Below the pieces are notes generated by a model. The model made no database searches and was not told the origin of the DNA. It worked only from the letters and a program-made list of their open reading frames with translations. Of a DNA stretch of 64,000 bases, positions 1 through 13,368 are shown one piece after another. The stretch spans positions 50,229,348-50,293,347 of the forward strand of contig NC_134102.1 in assembly GCF_000715075.1 (NCBI RefSeq), in the 5' to 3' direction. The first letter of the stretch is position 1; every line of letters begins with the position of its first letter. A program made the position numbers and the translations under genes. Source of the stretch: Nicotiana tabacum (lineage: Eukaryota; Streptophyta; Magnoliopsida; Solanales; Solanaceae).

Positions 1-2300
1 TCAAGTGACATAAGAACCGAAAAAGAATAGGACTCACCAAAACCTGCTGATTAGAGGGTAATTACTAGCGAGGATCAAAGCTGGCCGCTGACAAACCACC
101 TGCATCCATTCAAGATACAGCGCCCCCGCAAAAGGGGACGTTAGTACATATAAAATAGTACTAGTATGTAGAGCTAAATATCCTCTCATGAAATAGAATG
201 CCAATATAAATAAAAGAATAATCATGAAAGCAATAAGTAACAACCCATGATATCAAAATGCCAAGTTAAAACATAACAGTTTTCAAAATAAGAAATTAAC
301 ATTTTTGGTTTGGAGATCATTAGCCTCCGATCATCACACCATACACGAGGCATGGAGTTTGATCACAAAATCGATCGGCTGATCCATCTCTCCACAAAAC
401 AATATGGATTGACATGGTGATGCGAATAAAAGGTGATATCAAGAATGAGGAACCACCATGTGCGCGACATGGCATCCGATCTCGACCCGATCGTCTAGGC
501 CGTCTCCCCACATATGCCGTATGGGTCGACTTCCAATCCAGGTCTAAAAACAATCTCATCCCAATTAAGAACAATAATCTCAACACATCAGTCTCAACCT
601 AATTAAGGGGAATATCTCAATCAACTCCTACACTGGCACGTGTAGTTTCGGGTGTGGGCCTTTACAACCCACCCTTCCTCGACTCACTATTGATACTCCC
701 AAAAATATTTTGTTTTGCACACAATGGAAATAAAAATGCAGATGCACTCATCTCATAACCTTTTACACCATATATAGCTTCATTAGTACTTTCAACTACT
801 CACAACATCATTATTTCATTGGCTCTCTTGGCCATACATAGAGTTCCTCATTCAAGGCACGATGGTCGTACTTCATATTCCACACTTCTATTTCATTACT
901 TTAAAGGATCATTATCATGAACATCAACACATAGAGTATTTCAGAAATCATAAGTTTAAGTTCATTAGTAATGAAGGCTTTAATCACAATAGTTTTCCTT
1001 CCTAATAATGGAACAAAATGACTGGCAATCGAAGCACAAGTTAATATCATAAATGAGTGATACACCATTTATCCTAGAAATATTTTTCCCAAAAAGGGCA
1101 ATACATAGTTTTAACTCATGAGTATATAAGGGCTCAAAACATATTGGAAATAATGGTGACTTACTATTGAAATATGGATTCAAATCATATGCATTAGTCA
1201 CAACAACCAAATTCGAACATTTTCCCATTATGGGGAGTATAATAGGATTGGATCAATTCGAACGTGACTCGAGTACATAAGCATTTAGGCAAATCAATTT
1301 TCAGAATCAATTTGGAACAGTTGGAATGATAGTTTTAACAAACCATATTTAGAACTTTCGAGGAACTCATGGATTCCAATTCTAGAAAGGGAGTTTAGCC
1401 AACATACCTCAAATTCGTCCCTTAGTGATATTACAATGATCCACTACACTAAGCAATTTCAATCTACAATAACAACATCCAGTGGGACCAATATTAGTAG
1501 CAATTTCCACAATTTAGGTCATCTAGGCAATTATCAAACACCTAGTAGGCATAAATCTCTACAACTCTTAACCCTGGTGTTTGTTCATCCAAATACTACC
1601 ATTTTTAAAAAAACTACACCCCACTATCATCCTTAAATAATTTATAACTTCCAACATCACATGCATGTCCGACCTTCCACACCCAACCAACAAATTCCAC
1701 CAAATAGCCACCCCTCAATCTCTACAATGGCTATGAACTTAAATTGGGAACATATGGCTTCCAATTACTATACCATAAGTTCAAATACTTAATTCATACT
1801 AACATACTCATAATATATCCATGCATGTAAGTTTACAGGTGAAAAATTACCTTTTGGAAGAAATCTTGCAAAACCCTCCTTTGAGCTCTTGAAGAAATTT
1901 CTTGCAAAGCTAGGGATTTTTATGTATTGATTTCATCAATACTAGTGTAGGAATGATGGGATATCACACAAATATAATGGGGATTGCTTACCTTGAAGAA
2001 GAGAGGTGTTTGTGGTCGTGAGAGAGTGGAGAAGATCTCCAAAATCCATCCAAGTGAAGTGAGGGAAATGAGCCCCCAAAGTGAGTAATTAAAAAGGCTT
2101 CCTGGGGGGGGGGTAGAGTTCCAGGTCCAGCGTCAATTGCCTATACTTCACTGGTTTTCAAAGTATCTGAGAGGGTTGGCATGCTACAATCCGCGCATTG
2201 CACGAACCCTAGCACGCACCCAGTTGTTTTCTTTTCCATCTCTTGCTTCTCCACTCACCCTCATTTGATACCTTGCTATGATATAGACCCGAATTGACTT
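1..2300 (-). mobile_element. Family-1 (Del/Tekay-like) gypsy LTR remnant
   Basis: The reverse complement follows the same order of conserved blocks as the better preserved plus-strand LTR at 16025-19058. These blocks are the aggaagggtgggt and cccgaaactacacgtgcc segment (here about 630-690), the paired hairpin module (here about 320-515), and the segment with a CTGCATC-like word and 'gatgcaggtggt' (here about 100-120). The left end is cut by the window. The right end is not clear: no clean TGTAAG terminus is visible, and homology fades after about 2060-2450. A run of nine G at 2104-2112 lies inside. There is no coding capacity. The reading as an LTR is reasonably secure, the boundaries are not. 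Confidence 0.55.
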
Positions 2301-2519
2301 CCAAACCTTCATATAAGTATGAAACCATATTTACATAATAACATCATTGTCCGTGGCCATTCGTGGCATGCAAAACGAAAAGTGGAGATCTCGAGATGCG
2401 CTATAAGGCCTTAAACTTCTACGAAATATTGAGGGTCTTAAAACCACGTATAATCAAAATCCACGTATAATTAGAGAGTTATACTTACCCAAAGTCAAGG
2501 GGTGCACGACTTAGGACAT

Positions 2520-3400
2520 CCTATTCTACCTAACATTTCCCACATTCTCCAACCAAAAACCTTTTCACTTTTAAACTTCATTAACATGCTCCAAACAACT
2601 TCCCTTATAAATCTCCATGACCAAATTATATAGTTCCAATCCGTAGGCATCCTTTGGCACTCAAAAACATCATCTCCATTCACCATTGCTTCTCTTTAAA
2701 GTATTGTACCAGTATGTAAAACTAAACACCCTCTCAATAGAAGTTGCAGCCTTTGAACAAAATCCTACCCTCGGGAACATCGGACAGTGCTCTGAGGGTT
2801 TCTGCCAATATCATAGGCAAGAAGGTGACTTGGAAATTTTCCCGAAATGTTGCCAAGGCTATGGGAAGTAAGTTGATGTTGATCCACCCTCTCCTTTGCG
2901 GGAAAACCAGTAACCCTAGCAATGCCAAAGAGAATGTCAAAGGACAGAGACTTTCCCAGGTTGCTTGATCACATTGGAACTCCCCCATGTACCACTCGTT
3001 TCTCTCGCGAAGTTCAAACCTGTCAAACAATTGGCCTAAGCTCACTCATCCGTCTTCAATGTTCCTCAGACTCTGGCTACCTGCCAAACCCAAAGCATCG
3101 AGAAACCTATAGCCAGGCATGGTAGCTGGCAGTATCGACTTTCTCCGAGCAAATGGAAGCTCTGTGAAGCTTGTGACGTCTTCCAGCGTTGGCACCAATT
3201 CACAGTCAACGAACTTGAAAACCACTTTGGCTGGATCCCAGAATTATATCAGCAACATGGTAAGAAATTTATCAGCCCGAATGTTTAGTAAGGCAGTCAA
3301 TGCTCCTAAATGTGTCCTGATCTCATCTCCATGGTCTCGACATATGTTCTTCCACCATTGTTTCAGCTTATGCGGTGCTCCCATGACTATATTAATTTTG
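2520..3400 (-). pseudogene. DUF7745/plant-mobile-domain-like protein fragment
   Basis: Reading the minus strand, fragments resemble the DUF7745 (plant-mobile-domain-like) proteins common in Solanaceae and carried by gypsy elements. The fragments include FWDPAKVVFKF followed by a PTLEDV segment near 3230-3160, then FSLALLGLLVFPQ and a FKGCN segment between about 2950 and 2740. At least one in-frame stop lies just before FWDP, and the downstream part is in another frame, so it is broken. The longest open stretch is 103 residues (2734-3045). No catalytic function is known for this domain. It may be an extra ORF of a Tat-type retroelement or a transposase-derived host protein relic. The family match is from memory of conserved blocks, not a search. 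Confidence 0.45.
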
Positions 3401-3439
3401 GGGATGTTCTGGTTGATTTTAATTCTGAAAAGGTGAAGA

Positions 3440-4015
3440 AAGAGGCTTGATAAGTGTTTACTTCAGATCTTTAGCGTCTCATCAAGATTGTTTCGTCGTT
3501 TCACAAAAGTCATGTCGTTGGGTGAATAACCCGTTTACATTAGGGTGGCTTTCCTAATTGTGTGTCGATACCAAGGACAAACTCACCTAAGATTTATGCA
3601 GTATGACCCGTGTTTGCTAGAGTAGAGTATTTCCTAATTCTTGGAGTTGGACTGAATACTGTGAGATATTATATCAATTGACCTGACAAAGCCCTTCGCT
3701 GATACTAATGAATTTTGAAAGAAGGTTTGGAGGGGTGTAAAGGACAACCCTCGCGTGCCATTGTGTGTTATAGTGTACGACCAAGACTCGATAGGAAAGA
3801 GTATGATGATAGTATATATATAAAATGGTAACAGATAGTGGGATACCACCAATAATATTAAAGCAGGCAGATAAGTGTATACTGAAAAAGTAAGCACATA
3901 TTTGCAAAATTAAGCACTGTCAAAGTAGCATATAAACAAATATTCTTAAATTCCAGATCTAGTCTAAGTCTGCTAAGGTCAAAACCTAAGTATAATCCCC
4001 AACAGAATCGGCATG
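3440..4015. other. Unassigned intergenic stretch
   Basis: No open frame with recognisable domains and no clear repeat terminus is visible. The stretch lies between the DUF7745-like relic and the Tat-like LTR piece and is probably decayed internal retroelement sequence. Confidence 0.3.
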
Positions 4016-4019
4016 TTGT

Positions 4020-5260
4020 TGCACCCTATTTTGTACGAATCAAAACAAGATTCAACTAGTAGTTTCCCTGATGATGATGAAAGAAAGTCGTCACCTAATA
4101 TTTAAAGGTATACTAGGGTACCTATTCAGTAATTAAATCATTATCCTATTAGTCTAATAACCAGTGTGATTTGGGTAAAGGTTCTTATTCTTCTAAGGGA
4201 AGGTGTTAGGAACCCCCTAGAATCTACCTAAGGTAGCTCTATAGGACTTAGACTAGGTTTGGGAAATTAAATGTCTATATTCTACTTAGTTAGTGATTAA
4301 AAGTATATGGCACACCCTATGTCATGTTTAGAACTTTATCATTTTGAAAAGGAAGGTAATATATTCTCTTTTGAAAAGAAGTATAGGTTTCGTTTATAAA
4401 ACCCTTTTGAAATGTCTACATAATTGCAAGAATTTTGGAAATGTGTTTATAGTATTTATATTTGCAAACCATGTAAATATGGCTTAAGTTTAAAATACTT
4501 GGCTTTTGAAATAAGATGGACATTTGTGTAAAACAAAGGCTATTAGAGAAATGGGTTTAGATATACCTTAAAAACTAGTTTCGGATCTTGCATCCAAGTT
4601 TAGAAGAAATTATTTGGAGTTCTTTGGTTGCAACTGTGTTTGTTTGGTTTGTAGAAAAACTTGACTTTGAGATTATTTTCCCAATTCTGGCTTTTAAATA
4701 AAGAGGGTAGTCGACTTTCCAAATCTATTTTGAACTTTGAAAATTCATGAAAACGATTAGTATAGATGAAATTGAAGATTGTATAATATGAATAACTAAA
4801 CAAGTCAAAGTTATTTAACTACGAAAGATATAGTACTTCTTTTTAATTTACATATGGTTTTTAGCTTGCCGAGGTTGCCAAAGTAATTCAAAGTGGTAAA
4901 AGAGAGAAGCATTTACTCAAATATTATCATGTCATATACATAAAGGTAACATCAGATTATGTAAACCGATAAAGGAAGGGAATTGACTCATAGTTTGGTC
5001 CTGAAGAAAGTTAGGCCCATCAGACAACGAAAATCGGCAACAACTTCCCTAGCTTCATACTCAAGGGTTGGAACTTAGGCCTGAGTTCATGAGAACTCAG
5101 CAGGCCCAGTTTGGTTACATGTATGAAAAAGAAAAAAAGAAAAACATTAGTAATAAGGCCTAACATAACATTCAAATAAGGATAAGACCAACACAAGGCC
5201 CAAATGAAACTGCAACAAATGCTTGCGATTAATAATGCAATATAATTAATATAATATCAA
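4020..5260 (+). mobile_element. Tat/Ogre-type LTR-like fragment
   Basis: The block starting near 4085 carries words typical of plant Tat/Ogre LTRs as I know them: 'gtcgtcacctaatatttaa' followed by 'gggaaggtgttaggaaccc' near 4195-4215. The remainder is AT-rich and non-coding. A complementary 'ccttaaaatactaggtggcg' word occurs at 19078-19097. Boundaries are approximate and the right part merges into the Athila-like LTR. Lineage assignment rests on short motifs only. Confidence 0.35.
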
Positions 5261-5404
5261 AAATAGAGTGAAGAAATTTACAGTGATGGCTTTTGATATT
5301 CGGCTTAAAGTATGTATATTTATATGTATATTGCCTCGTATTTTACTCATGTTTCGTAGATTTCGGATGTGTAATGTAATAATTTTTACTAATTGGTGGT
5401 ATTT

Positions 5405-6535
5405 TTATGTGTTGGAGTCATCACAATGTGGGACTTGTGCACGATTTGAAGAAAAAAGAGAACAAAACGAAAACATGGGCCAGTGTCGCGTCCTGGGTAG
5501 CGCCCCGCGCTACCCGTGGCACAGTTTATAGATGCAAAATGCTTCCAGCGCCAGGCACTACCCTGGGCGCTGGGTGACGGGAAGTCTCCCATTTTGTACG
5601 GGACAAGGTCATTTCGGCTCTACATGCCCCATCGTATAAAAGGATGTCTAGACCTATTTTGGAGGGAGGATGCCACTTTGAGAGAAAAACACAAGCACGG
5701 AACACTTGGGAGCACAGAATTCATCGATCCTTCATCTAATATTCATAGCTTTATGTTGGAAAATAATATTTTGATTATTGTCATGAACATGAGTGGCTAA
5801 GAACCTCATTATTCCAGGGTTATGAGTCGTTATTGACTATTGTAGTTCGACGGTTGTTGGTTTTCCTTGAATTATCATCTTAATTTGTTTATTCAATCTT
5901 GCACTTAATTATTCTATTGTGTAGCTAACAATAGAGTACTATCTACGAATTTATAGTTGAACTCAAAAGTGAAAACTATAGATTGCATAAAAGATTGAGT
6001 AGAGTAAGTTCTTGAATCCGGGCATCGGAGAATAGATTCGCGATTAGGATAGACATATTCTAGTTTGCTTACTTGGTTTTTCTTGCAGGAAATATACATG
6101 GTTCTACTCAATTTTGATTTTATAAACATATAGTCTTATGTTGGCTTGAATAGGCGAGCGAAGCGTCGAAAGAACTTTGTGAGAACAATAAACCCTGCTA
6201 GTCAACAGATTAGATAAGTCAAGTGATTATATCAACCGGAAAAATTCAATATGAGAGACGTTAATCCCATGACCCTAGAATATTCCCATCTCATTGAATT
6301 CTTTATATGTGTTTGTTTGCTCTACTTTAAATCATATTTTCTTGTTTGCTTATTAGTCTCGTAGTAATTTAGTTAATAAAAATCACAATCATTTTTTTCC
6401 CACTCACTTGAGTAGTAAATTTATAAATAGTTTAGATTGGACAATAGTTGACCATAAATCTTTGCGGGCGCGATACTTTCTCATCACTTTATTACTTGTC
6501 GACTGCGTATACTTGCATGTGCGTTTGGACCCAAT
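5405..6535 (+). mobile_element. Athila-like LTR (5' side)
   Basis: This non-coding stretch sits directly upstream of a tRNA-Asp-like primer binding site (6543) and an Athila-type gag (6660), so it is best read as the 5' LTR. It contains a GC-rich segment near 5490-5575 with repeated 'gcgcc/ggcgc' words, a feature I associate with Athila-group LTRs in Solanaceae. The left end (near 5405) is a guess. Confidence 0.4.
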
Positions 6536-6542
6536 AAGTTTT

Positions 6543-6560
6543 TGGCGCAATTACCGGGGA
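6543..6560 (+). promoter_or_regulatory. Primer binding site, tRNA-Asp-like
   Basis: The 18 bases match the TGGCGCCGTTGCCGGGGA type of PBS used by Athila elements at most positions, with changes in the middle (gcaatta). The site lies between LTR and gag as expected. Confidence 0.55.
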
Positions 6561-6659
6561 CTTAGAAATTAGCTACTTGTCTAAAATAAGCTCTTATTTG
6601 TTTTTTGTTCGAGATTTAATTTGTTTTGTTGTTTCTGACTCTACATGTGTTCATATTGA

Positions 6660-7340
6660 ATGTTAAGAAGAAGTAACAGTTTGAACAATCTTCCTCCTTT
6701 TGATCCTGAACCCGAAAGACTCTTCCACAAGTTAAGGAGGGAGGAGGAAGAAAGATCAAGAATTGTAGAGTTGGGCATCGTAGTCCAACCACAGCCAATC
6801 GAGATGAAAGAAAATGAAGAGCGACCGATGATTGAGACCGCAAAGCCTAGTCTCGCGAATATGACTCAGGCTATCGTTAAGCCTGATATAACTGGGCACT
6901 TCAAGCTGAAGCAGTACTTGGTGGCTATTTGTGTGTTTGTCGAGTAAAGATCCCCAAAGGAATATGCATAATTCTTTTGGAGATTACGGATACATACAAC
7001 CATCCGAACGTCTCCAAGGACTATGTCAGACTGACTTTGTTTCCCTTTTCTCTAATGGGGGAAGCAAAGGAATGGTTAAACAAAGAGCTCGCAAACTCGA
7101 TCCACACTTGGGATGATCTAGCATGAAAATTCATAATCAAGGTTTTTCCCATTAAGAAGACAAAGTTGTTGTGGAGCTAGATTCTTGGGTTTCAACAACA
7201 AGATGGTGAGACTCTTCGTCAAGCTTGGGAAAGATACAAGAAACTACTCAAAGACTGACCATATCATTGTCAAACTGATGAGGTGTTGGGACATACTTTT
7301 GTGAATGGGTTCGACGAGACCTCCAAGTTAAATCTAGATT
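6660..7340 (+). pseudogene. Athila-like gag fragment
   Basis: Gag is the capsid polyprotein that packages retroelement RNA. An N-terminal open frame (6660-6947) carries PPFDPEPER. The conserved capsid core then appears in another frame: FPFSLMGEAKEWL at about 7050-7085, followed by 'TWDDLA' and, after a stop, 'QQDGETLRQAWERYKKL' (7193-7243). This matches the retrotransposon gag pattern in which a W-x-x-F/Y core precedes a Q-x-x-x-E-S-L-x-E-x-W motif. At least one frameshift (near 6940) and several in-frame stops (for example after 7123 and near 7180) break it. The zinc knuckle and all of pol are absent, so only the 5' end of the element survives. Confidence 0.65.
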
Positions 7341-7344
7341 GGAG

Positions 7345-8425
7345 ATAACCGCTCGAAAACAATTTCCCGAAAATATTTTCAAACTATTTTTTCAGAAACA
7401 ATCTTCCAAAAATATTTTCAAATAAATCATTTCCAAAATAAATTAGTTTATTTCTTTCTTTATATTATATTAATAATTTTACTTATCTTGTCTTGTGAGG
7501 TGCTATCACACGAAGTTGATTTTGGAAGATGACACTTAAAGATAAAAAGACAAATCCCCGTCAAGCTCCCCACTTCGCACTTCCTATTCTAGGATGTATC
7601 CAAAATTGCAAGTTTAGTAAAAACGTAGATATATGTGTTGTTGTTTGCTTGTTTTGATATTATTCTATTTGGTAAACACTTAGGGTGAATTGTATATAGT
7701 TAATAATAGGGTTAACTTGCAATGTGGTACGTTGGACAATTCATGGACTTTTTCAACTAATTATGATTGATATGTATATGATTAATTAAGTTAGTTATAT
7801 ACATAAAATGAAAGACATGTCATACATTTTTTCAAAATAAATAACTTTTATCTCTTTTCACAATTATATAAACATGCTTCCAAACCATTCTACTTATGTA
7901 GTATTCTTCGATTATTTCACTTCAAAAAAGGCATGAGTTGTAAATAATTATGTTGAACTATTATTTGTAAATCTTTAGACCTTGTACATATTTGGGCTTG
8001 ACCCGAACAATTTGGATATCTCAAAATGGTAATTAGCTATTTTATTGTATTATAACTCATCTTTTCATTACAAATTTGTCTTATATATGTATACATACTT
8101 TATCAAATCAATTATTTTATTACAAAGATTATTTGAAGATAATTCTTTTCCCACTTTCAGTCAATTATTTTTTAAGTGAGTTTCCCTTTCCTTACATTTG
8201 GCATTTCACTTGGAATAGCTAATCTTTGTACATAAATCAAATTCTTCCAAAGTGTATTATTTAATTAATATTTATTTTGTCAATTTATAAATATTCCACT
8301 TATCACTACATAGTATCTTATATTTTTATTCCTTTAACACTTGTTCATTCATGATACACAAAATTCTTTCCTATTCTATTCATTAAGTTAAAAGTGCAAG
8401 ATATAGTATTCATGTATCCTTTAAC
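7345..8425. mobile_element. AT-rich non-coding sequence, possible Tat-like LTR piece
   Basis: Very AT-rich, with no recognisable protein. In texture and short words ('aattcttttcccact', 'tcaattattttt') it resembles 13870-14560, which is separated from it only by the solo LTR 8426-13814. The two are probably one interrupted element. Lineage is uncertain. Confidence 0.3.
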
Positions 8426-10361
8426 TGTCACGCCCCGATCTCAGGGAGAGCGACCGGCGCTCAACCGAGATAACCCAGCCGAGCAAGCCTGTACAATACC
8501 TTCTACCCGAACTCATCCATGAATAAAGAGAATATCTATTTCATTAATTAGACCAGGAGAAGATCATGTGAGCAACACCAATTCATTACCATTAGTTACA
8601 TTATTTAGAAGTCTCAAAATACATACACTTTCATAGTTTGAAATGGAACATGTGGTACAAATATAACATTACTAGTTTGACTTTTCCAACACCAACATAC
8701 AACCCACACTATATCTACGGAGCCTCTAATAGATATAAAAGAGTACTATGATAGTGCCAAAAATAATGCTCGGGCTATACCTCAACACATAATACACAAG
8801 GAACAAAAGATACATGACCCCGAAATGAAGTGAGGCTCACCAAGTCAGTTGGGAAGAGGGTGTACCACTATCACTGATCTATGCCACCTGTTGTGGAACC
8901 ACCTGCATCCATTAAAGATGTAACGCCCCCGACAAAAGAGACGTTATTACATATGGAATAATACTCGTTTGAAAGACTAAACACCCTCTCAATAGAACGA
9001 GAAATAAAACAAGGAAGAACAATCATAGAATCAATGGGTGCCTCAAATAATACCAAGACATAAAGTTAGGAGCATAAGATTTCCAGTAAATTACATTATT
9101 TTAGGTTGGGAGATCTTTAGTACCGATATACCACCGTGTCTTTAGCACGGAGTCCGATCACGGCCATATCGGCTAGGTCGTCTCACCCAAAGACATCCAA
9201 TCACAATCACAATCACAATCTCAATAACTATCTCAATCACAATCACAATCTCAATCACAATCTTAAGCACAATCACTATCTCAAGCACAATCACCACCAT
9301 GTGTACGGCATAGCGTCTGATCTCGACCCGATTGGCTAGGTCGTCTCACCACAATGCCGTGTGGATCGACACCACCCTTTGCTAGCAATCATCTCATCCT
9401 ATTTAAGGGGATTAATCTCATCACATAAATCTCATCCCAAATAAGGGGGAATAATAACAATCCACTCCTACACCGGCACATGTAGTTTCGGGGTTAGTTT
9501 ATTTCAACCTACCCTTCTTCGGTGACTAACGATACTCCCAAATGTTTATTATATAAAGGACTTTCAGCTCATTTCATAGTCTTTTACTCATCTTTTCATT
9601 TTATTGGCACTAGTGGCCACAAATATAATATTATTCTTGGCACGTCAGCCGTATTTCATATTTCATGTTCACCCCTTTCACTTTCAAATATCATCATGGA
9701 TTATCAACAGCAAAGCATCTCTAATAACGGCTTTTAGTTCATGTATGAGCAAATAAGAGTCTTAGGCACATTGAGCTTTCTTCCACAATTTGGCGTAATA
9801 ACTAGCAATTGAGACATAATTGAATTCATAATATTTCGACACTTGTTTACATTTGAATACAATCTCGAAAGATGACACAATATGATAAGAGAATTCGGAA
9901 CACATTTTGAACATATATCTTTTGACACAAAGTTTATTTGGAATAGTCAAATTTATAAGTAACAACTCAACATGAGGCATGAGATTTTGAGCCAATCATA
10001 ATTACAACATATGAGGACATCATGAGCTTCGATTCTATAAGAGGGGTTTAGCCAACATACCTCGCTTTGAGCTCTCTTAAATTACTATAATATTCCGAAA
10101 ATCCTAGCAACTTCATTCAATTTTGAGACGTAACAAAATTGAACCATAATTAGGAAGATACTCGGGGTTTTAGCTCATTTGATCATTTTTTCAAACACTA
10201 GGTGGGTATTATGATTTCAAGGTCCTCCTATGGTGCATTCCTTCATCCCACAACCTAATATCTACCCTTTTGAGCTCAACAACCTTCCCACAACTTTGTT
10301 GGTGCATGAATGCATAGATAACTTCCCCATACCTAAGAATCACACTCCCCATTATCCATCT
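8426..10361 (-). mobile_element. Family-1 solo LTR, segment 1
   Basis: It starts with tgtcacgcccc, the complement of the 'ggggcgtgaca' end seen at 19048-19058. Content follows the family-1 LTR in reverse: an adenine-rich part, a 'gatgtaacgcccccg' block near 8925, the paired-hairpin module (9125-9350), the 'cacatgtagtttcgg' block (9479), and the 'tttagccaacatacctc' block (10047). It is interrupted at 10361 and continues at 13145. The left flank TTAAC (8421-8425) and right flank TTAAA (13815-13819) look like a slightly mutated 5-bp target duplication. No internal domain accompanies it, so it is a solo LTR. Confidence 0.7.
9198..9296. repeat. AATCAC/AATCTC hexamer-like microsatellite
   Basis: About 100 bases of imperfect (aatcac)n, (aatctc)n and (aagcac)n within the family-1 solo LTR, between its two hairpin modules. 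The other family-1 copies have only a few such words here, for example near 18050-18130 on the opposite strand. This is therefore a local expansion. Confidence 0.8.
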
Positions 10362-13144
10362 TGTCAAGACCCAATTCCTCCTATAGGCCGTGATGGCGCC
10401 CAACGTTACCGCTATGCAAGCCAACAGTGAACTAACCATGTGATTGTTTCTTTAAACATTTTAGAAATAGCTGATTTTTATTTAGTGCATAAATAGGAAA
10501 TAAAAGTTCAAATAAAATGAGAGACAAATAATTTTAAGAGCAAATGAGATGAGTAAATATCCAAAAATCATCATGTGTCTACTAGCATGATCTCCAAGAC
10601 CAGGTGTCACAAGTGTATGAGCTACTAGTAGAATATACAAAAATACTACACAACTGTATAGAGTGAAATAGACAGAAAGTAAAAACAAAAGGAAGACTTC
10701 GGGTGCTGCAGAATGGGCTCGGAAGGCAGCTCACCGCTAAGTCTCGAAGAAATCAAGGATGCGTGCCGGACTAATAGCCAGATGCACCTGCCTCAGATTC
10801 TGCACAATTAGTGCAGAAGTGTAGCGTGAGTACATAAATAACATGTACCCAGTAAGTATCTAGTCTAACCTCGATGAAGTAGTGACGAGGGATCGACTTC
10901 GACACTTACTATGGGATAACAATAAATACTGAACTTATAATTAAACATGGATTATAGAAATACAACTGAAAACTCAATAACAAAAAATAAATAAAATATT
11001 ATTTCACTAATAATAAATCCCAAATTAATTTTCATCATTTAACAAATTTATCTCTCAAGCCAATGAAATAATAACAATTAGAATTGGGCTCCAAGAATCT
11101 TTACGCACGAATTATGCCGAGATCGTACGACCCGATCCAACATACAAATATATAAACTGCACACTTTCGAGGGTCGAACGATACGAACCATAGATGCATC
11201 TATTCTATTACCGAGGCATTCGGCCCGCTCCACAAGAGGAGAAAATACTTTATAAACAACCGATTCAAAGATTATTAAGAGGCTAATATTTAAAGAAAAC
11301 ACAAATTCTCATTAACGCTCAAGTAACCCGTCCAAAACTTAAATAAATGAAATTCGGCCTTTTACAATTCCTTTATCAAGTTCCAATATGGTTTAGGCAC
11401 TTAAATTACAAGTAGGGTGCAAACATCGCAACTATAATATGATTTGGGTCCTAAACTACCTGGACATAAGCATGATTAGTAGCTACGTACGGACTCTCGT
11501 CACCTAGTACATACGTAGCCGCCACAATTAGAATCCCATATTAATTCAATTCACCTATGGGGTTAATTCCCTCTTACAAGGTTAAAAAAGAGACTTACCT
11601 CGTCTCAAAGCTTACTTTCCGGTCCACAACTGTGCTTTAAACCCTCAACTCGGTGCCAAAAGACTCGAAACTAGTCAAATGTTATATAAGATAATCAGTA
11701 CGTGCTCAAAAGTTTATATTCTAACTATTAAAGTGATTACCCAATACCAATTGAAGAATTTCTAAAAATTACTCCCGGGCCCACGTGCCTGGAGTACGAA
11801 ACCTTTTGAAGAAAGTTGTTACCCATAACTTCACGAACTCAAATATATGATTTTCACTACATTCCATAAACATTTTTGTGGTTAAACCCCATTTTATCAA
11901 AAACCTAGAGTTTTCATCTAAACCCATGATTTCTCAAATGTTTCATGTTAAATTTACCCATAATCTATGTATTTAACTCACATTGTGTAGAAATTACTTA
12001 CCTCGAAGTGTTAGGTGAAACCCCTCTCTAAGATCTCCAAAAATCGCCCAAGGATTGAATAAGGTTCTGCCTTCTTCGATTTCCGTGTTAAATGAGGTTC
12101 TGCCTTTTGTGATTTCCGCACCTACAGAGGGTTGGCCACTTTTGCGGCTCCGCATCTATGGATAAGTCATCCCAGATGAGTTCCTGGCCTAGTGGCCTAC
12201 TTCCTCTTTTGTGGACCTCTGGTCCACTTCTGCAGGTCCGCTCCTGCGAAACACACGTCGCTCCTGCGGCTTAGGCCGCTCCTGCGATTTCTTCTATCGC
12301 ACCTGCGAGTTCGCAGGTGCACACGCCCACCCGCATCTACTGTTCCTGGTCTGCTCTTCCTGGGCCGCTTCTGCGGCTTCTTGCTCTCTTCTGCGAGCTC
12401 GCACCTGCGGCTAACCCTCCGCAAGTGCGGTTACACTAGAAGCCTGGTGCTTCAGCTGCTACCCCTAATTCCAAACTTAGTCCGTGCCTAGTCAGATTGA
12501 CACCCGGGGCCCCGCCCAAACATACCAACAAGTTTGAAATCATAAAACGAACTCGCTCGTACCCTCGGAACGCATAAAACAATATCAAAACTAAGAATCA
12601 CACCTCAAACCAAATTGAATCAACTTAGGAACTTCAAGTTCTTCATCTTACCCCGAGCGCGCCGAAACATGCTTAAACTACTCGGAATGACACCAAATTT
12701 TGCGTGCAAGTCTTAAATCACCATACAGAACTATTTTCGGGCTCGAAATTCCAAACGGATCTCAATAATACCAAAATCTACTCCAAATCAAATTTAAAGA
12801 ATTTTAAAACCTTTAAATAGTTAACTTTCACTATTAGGCGCTGAAACGCTCACGGGTCGTCCAAAACCCGATTCGAACATACGCCCAAGTCCAAAATCAT
12901 CATACGAACCTATTGGAACCGACAAAACCCCGATTATGAGAACGTTTACTCAAAACATTGACCGAAGTCAAACATAGCCTTTTAAAGCCAAACCATAGTA
13001 CAAAGTATTCCGATTTCAACCCGAACCCTTCCCAATCCCAAAATAACCATCCTCGCAAGTCATAAAACAGTAAAAGCACATACGGGGAGTCTTATTTGGG
13101 GGAACGGGATTCTAGAAAGTAAATCTACTGGTCAGGTCATTACG
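10362..13144 (-). mobile_element. Family-2 solo LTR nested in the family-1 solo LTR
   Basis: It starts tgtcaagaccc and ends ggtcaggtcattacg, a mutated form of the ggtcgggtcgttaca terminus seen at 25216-25230 and 29497-29511. Flanks are CATCT (10357-10361) and TATCT (13145-13149), a 5-bp duplication with one mismatch. Removing it restores the family-1 alignment. Internal landmarks are a CTGCAC/GTGCAG hairpin at 10800-10816 and a CGC/GCG word array at about 12110-12436. No gag or pol. Confidence 0.75.
12110..12436 (-). repeat. CGC/GCG palindromic word array in family-2 LTR
   Basis: A dense run of 'ctcctgcg', 'cacctgcga', 'cttctgcgg' and 'gcaggtgc' words far richer in G+C than the surrounding LTR. 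It opens long spurious frames on both strands. The periodic words explain these frames better than a protein does. Confidence 0.6.
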
Positions 13145-13368
13145 TATCTTCTACCCCAAACTCGAAATTAAAGACTAGGGTATGGAACCGTACCTCTTGG
13201 ATGAAGACCTTGTGAGTTTTCCTTGTGAATTCTTTAAGTCTTGAGCAAGGGTTGATGGAACAAGCACTTGGGGCTCCCTCATCTCTCTCCAAATGACTCC
13301 CCTCACTCTAAAATGGCCGAATTCCTCTTCGAAAATGGTCATTTAAGTCTATTTATTAAAATAGGGTT

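Noticed and set aside
2104..2112. Run of nine G, considered as a G-quadruplex or regulatory tract
   Set aside because: A single run without partner runs nearby. More likely simple slippage or a sequencing-prone homopolymer.
12192..12491. A 99-residue plus frame and overlapping antisense frames
   Set aside because: Located in the CGC-word array of a solo LTR. All frames are open because the words avoid stops.
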